24,053 bases of DNA from RUG13615 sp040307715. GTDB taxonomy: Bacteria > Bacillota > Clostridia > Peptostreptococcales > Anaerovoracaceae. The translations under genes were made by a program, and so were the position numbers. Under the pieces are notes generated by a model. It saw only the letters and a program-made list of their open reading frames with translations. It was not told the origin of the DNA and ran no database searches. This document shows positions 21,967 to 24,053 of this stretch, in pieces (within the stretch, counting starts at the first letter, position 1; every line of letters begins with the position of its first letter). Location of the stretch: contig JAWRJC010000117.1 in NCBI GenBank assembly GCA_040307715.1, forward strand, positions 1 through 24,053. The letters run 5' to 3'.

Positions 21967-23865
21967 ATGCAGAATGAACTGATCAGGAACCGCCTCGCGG
22001 CGCTCCGCTCCAAAATGAAAGATGCCGGGATAGCCGGCTGTATGATCCCCACGGACGATGACCACATGTCCGAGTACGTCTGTGCGCACTGGACGTCACG
22101 GGAGTACTTCTCCGGATTCACCGGCTCTGCCGGCACACTCGTCGTCCTTGCGGACAAAGCCGCTCTGTGGACCGACGGCCGCTACCATCTGCAGGCCGCC
22201 GATCAGCTTGCGGGCACCGGCATCGACCTGATGAAAGCCGGTCTGCCGGAGACACCCGCCATTCACAGCTGGCTGCTCGACGCACTCCCGGCGGAAAGCC
22301 GGTTCGCCTGCGACGGCCGCTGCCTGTCCGCCAGAGAAGGACTTGCGCTGCAGGAGGATCTCGCAAAGAAACAGATCACTCTGACGGCGGAATTCGATCC
22401 GGCAGAAGGCGTCTGGGAAGACCGCCCCGTCCTGCCGGACGGCCCGGCATGGCTCTTCGAGGAAGGATATGCCGGCGAATCCGCCGCTTCCAAACTGGCG
22501 CGTATCCGGGAAACGATGGCCGCCAAAGAAGCGGAGATCCTCTACCTCACAAAACTGGACGAAATCGCCTGGCTGCTCAACATGCGCGGCAGCGATGTCG
22601 ATTACAACCCGGTCTTTCTGGCATTCCTGTCCGTCACCCCGGAAGGCGGCACCCTGTATATCGACCGCAGCAAGATCACGCAGGATACGGGCAGCATCTT
22701 TCTGGATGATTCGGAAGAAGGTATCCCGGCGTACCTGACCGGCCTGGGCATCACGATCCGTCCGTACAATACCGTTTACGATGACGCAGCTCTGTGTGCC
22801 GGAAAACGCGTGATGGTCTCTCTGAGCGACCTGAACTTCCGCCTGCACGAATCGCTCCGCGCTGCCGGGGCGGACCTGCTCGATACGGCGAGTCCCGTGC
22901 TGCTTGCGAAAGCCATCAAGAATGAGACAGAGACCGCGAACAGCCGCCGTATCCACGAACAGGACGGCATGGCGATGGTGCGGTTCATGAAATGGCTCAA
23001 AGAGCTGAAAGCGGATGAAGAGGGGCATCTCTATGACGCGGCAGAGCAGACCGCAGCGGAAGCTGCGCCAGCCGCCCCGGTCACAGAACTGTCCGCGGCG
23101 CAGCATCTCGATGCGCTGCGCGCGCAGATCCCGGGCAGCCTCGGCCTGAGCTTCTCGACGATCAGCGGCTACGGCCCGCACGGCGCCATCATCCACTACG
23201 AAGTCACACCAGAGACCGATATCCCGCTCGAGGCGCACGGCCTGTACCTCGTAGACAGTGGCGGGCAGTACCTCGAAGGAACGACCGACATCACCCGGAC
23301 ATTTGCGCTCGGTCCGCTCACGGACGATGAAAAAGAAGATTTCGCGCTGGTGCTCCGCTGCGCGCTGCACCTGATGGACGCGCAGTTCCCGGAAGGTGTC
23401 TGCTTTGAGAATCTGGACGTGCTGGCGCGGCTTCCGCTCTGGGAGAAAGGCCTCGACTACCTGCACGGCACCGGCCACGGCGTCGGGCATGTGCTGAACG
23501 TCCACGAAGGCCCCAACCGGTTCCACTGGCGGCCGGCTCCCGGTGCACAGAACACAAAGATCGAACCCGGCATGGTCACAACAGATGAACCAGGTCTGTA
23601 CACCGCCGGTGCACACGGCATCCGCACGGAGAATGAACTGCTCTGCGTAGAAAAAGCGAACACAGAATACGGGCGGTTCCTCGGGTTTGAGTGCCTGACG
23701 CTCTGCCCCATCGACCTCGACGCGGTCGATCCGCAGTATTTCGACGAGCGGGAGATCGAACTGCTCAATGGCTACCATGCCCGCGTCTATGAACGGCTCG
23801 CACCGGAGCTGACGGACGAAGAGCGCGCCTGGCTGAAGACATACACGCAGCCGGTCAGCAAGTGA
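21967..23865 (+). CDS. Xaa-Pro aminopeptidase (M24B, long three-domain type)
   Basis: This 632-residue cytosolic enzyme removes N-terminal residues before proline. It has two creatinase-like N-terminal domains (about 1-160 and 165-320), the M24 catalytic domain (about 325-560) and the short M24_C domain (to 632), as in eukaryotic XPNPEP1 rather than E. coli PepP. All five metal ligands are present: D430, D441, H504 (in GTGHGVGH), E541 and E555. An Ala/Pro-rich insertion occurs at about 362-376. AAAGGA lies about 9 nt before the ATG. It is a single-gene unit with a terminator at 23898-23925. Confidence 0.93.
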   Translation: MQNELIRNRLAALRSKMKDAGIAGCMIPTDDDHMSEYVCAHWTSREYFSGFTGSAGTLVVLADKAALWTDGRYHLQAADQLAGTGIDLMKAGLPETPAIHSWLLDALPAESRFACDGRCLSAREGLALQEDLAKKQITLTAEFDPAEGVWEDRPVLPDGPAWLFEEGYAGESAASKLARIRETMAAKEAEILYLTKLDEIAWLLNMRGSDVDYNPVFLAFLSVTPEGGTLYIDRSKITQDTGSIFLDDSEEGIPAYLTGLGITIRPYNTVYDDAALCAGKRVMVSLSDLNFRLHESLRAAGADLLDTASPVLLAKAIKNETETANSRRIHEQDGMAMVRFMKWLKELKADEEGHLYDAAEQTAAEAAPAAPVTELSAAQHLDALRAQIPGSLGLSFSTISGYGPHGAIIHYEVTPETDIPLEAHGLYLVDSGGQYLEGTTDITRTFALGPLTDDEKEDFALVLRCALHLMDAQFPEGVCFENLDVLARLPLWEKGLDYLHGTGHGVGHVLNVHEGPNRFHWRPAPGAQNTKIEPGMVTTDEPGLYTAGAHGIRTENELLCVEKANTEYGRFLGFECLTLCPIDLDAVDPQYFDEREIELLNGYHARVYERLAPELTDEERAWLKTYTQPVSK

Positions 23866-23897
23866 TCCTCCAGACCGGTCCTTCAGAAGAAACAAAG

Positions 23898-23925
23898 AGA
23901 GAGTCTCCGCGGAGACTCTCTTTTT
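23898..23925. terminator. Perfectly palindromic terminator
   Basis: A 24-nt perfect palindrome (23898-23921) forms a 10-bp stem with a CGCG loop, followed by TTTTT on the plus strand; on the minus strand it is followed by TTTGTTT. It ends the aminopeptidase gene and may also serve the convergent gene at the right edge. Confidence 0.88.
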
Positions 23926-23937
23926 CTGCCATTTCCC

Positions 23938-23954
23938 GGCCGGCGGCGCCGGCC
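23938..23954 (-). other. GC-rich hairpin after the right-edge gene
   Basis: A perfect 7-bp all-G/C stem (23938-23944 with 23948-23954) with a 3-nt loop lies 15 nt past the stop of the right-edge gene. No U-run follows directly; the next terminator on this strand is the palindrome at 23898-23921. Confidence 0.45.
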
Positions 23955-23969
23955 TGTCGGACCGCCGCT

Positions 23970-24053
23970 CTACTCATGCGGCGCGATATAGAAATTGCCT
24001 TCGGTTTCCTCGGTGCGGATGATATCGACGAACGCGTTCTCGTCGACCTCGCG
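23970..24053 (-). CDS. C-terminal fragment, possibly YitT/DUF2179-type membrane protein
   Basis: A minus-strand frame is open from the right edge to a TAG at 23972-23970, giving the last 27 residues of a protein. The pattern VDENAFVDIIRTEETEGNF resembles the end of a DUF2179 domain (DPxAFVxxxxxxEVxGxGF), which closes YitT-family membrane proteins. This rests on a short stretch, so the family is tentative. It is convergent with the aminopeptidase gene. Confidence 0.5.
   Translation of the reverse strand, partial: REVDENAFVDIIRTEETEGNFYIAPHE

Noticed and set aside
22096..23895. 599-codon minus-strand open frame
   Set aside because: It is antisense to aminopeptidase P, which has all five metal ligands. 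The minus-strand protein is low in hydrophobic structure and Arg/Gln/Val-rich, typical of a shadow frame.

Overview
The window looks like chromosomal DNA of an anaerobic Firmicute, most likely a fairly G+C-rich member of the Clostridia (base composition judged by eye, not computed). The reasons are strong AGGAGG-type ribosome binding sites, TATAAT promoters often with an extended TGn, and families common in Clostridia (DUF885, DUF975, XRE regulator with zinc ribbon, YitT-like tail). No rRNA, tRNA, CRISPR array, insertion sequence or prophage was seen. Almost everything lies on the minus strand; only a DUF975 protein and an aminopeptidase P are on the plus strand.

Layout from left to right: a homoserine dehydrogenase cut by the left edge, preceded in its operon by a membrane-anchored DUF885 metallopeptidase; an XRE/zinc-ribbon regulator with its own terminator; a Ca2+/H+ exchanger - CaiB-type CoA-transferase - two-helix K+ channel series; a divergent DUF975 membrane protein; a flippase-like protein - PssA - Psd phospholipid operon continuing into Ogt, a 67-residue membrane protein and a flavin reductase; an unrecognised four-helix membrane protein; then an 8-kb molybdenum operon; a Phd/ParE-type toxin-antitoxin pair; aminopeptidase P; and the last 27 codons of a further minus-strand gene.

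The molybdenum operon reads moeA - mobB - molybdopterin-binding protein with a C-terminal Cys cluster - moaA - MOSC::MogA fusion - modA - modB - modC - moaC. It joins molybdate uptake (ModABC), the first two steps of pterin synthesis (MoaA, MoaC), metal insertion (MogA-like domain, MoeA) and nucleotide-form handling (MobB). MoaD, MoaE and MobA are not in the window. The operon starts with a strong promoter (21171-21199), then about 200 nt of structured leader, then an intrinsic terminator 27 nt before moeA. This is the layout of a transcription-attenuating riboswitch, and the context suggests molybdenum or tungsten cofactor sensing.

The second unusual control region is the 48 nt before the flippase-like gene. 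Its ribosome binding site lies in one arm of a perfect 11-bp inverted repeat, the other arm lies in the loop of a second perfect 9-bp hairpin, and the whole element can be read as a 15-codon ORF whose stop touches the flippase start. Other points of note are a CDP-alcohol phosphotransferase motif in PssA that lacks its usual arginine, a probably leaderless ogt transcript, and two genes whose stop codon sits in a hairpin loop.
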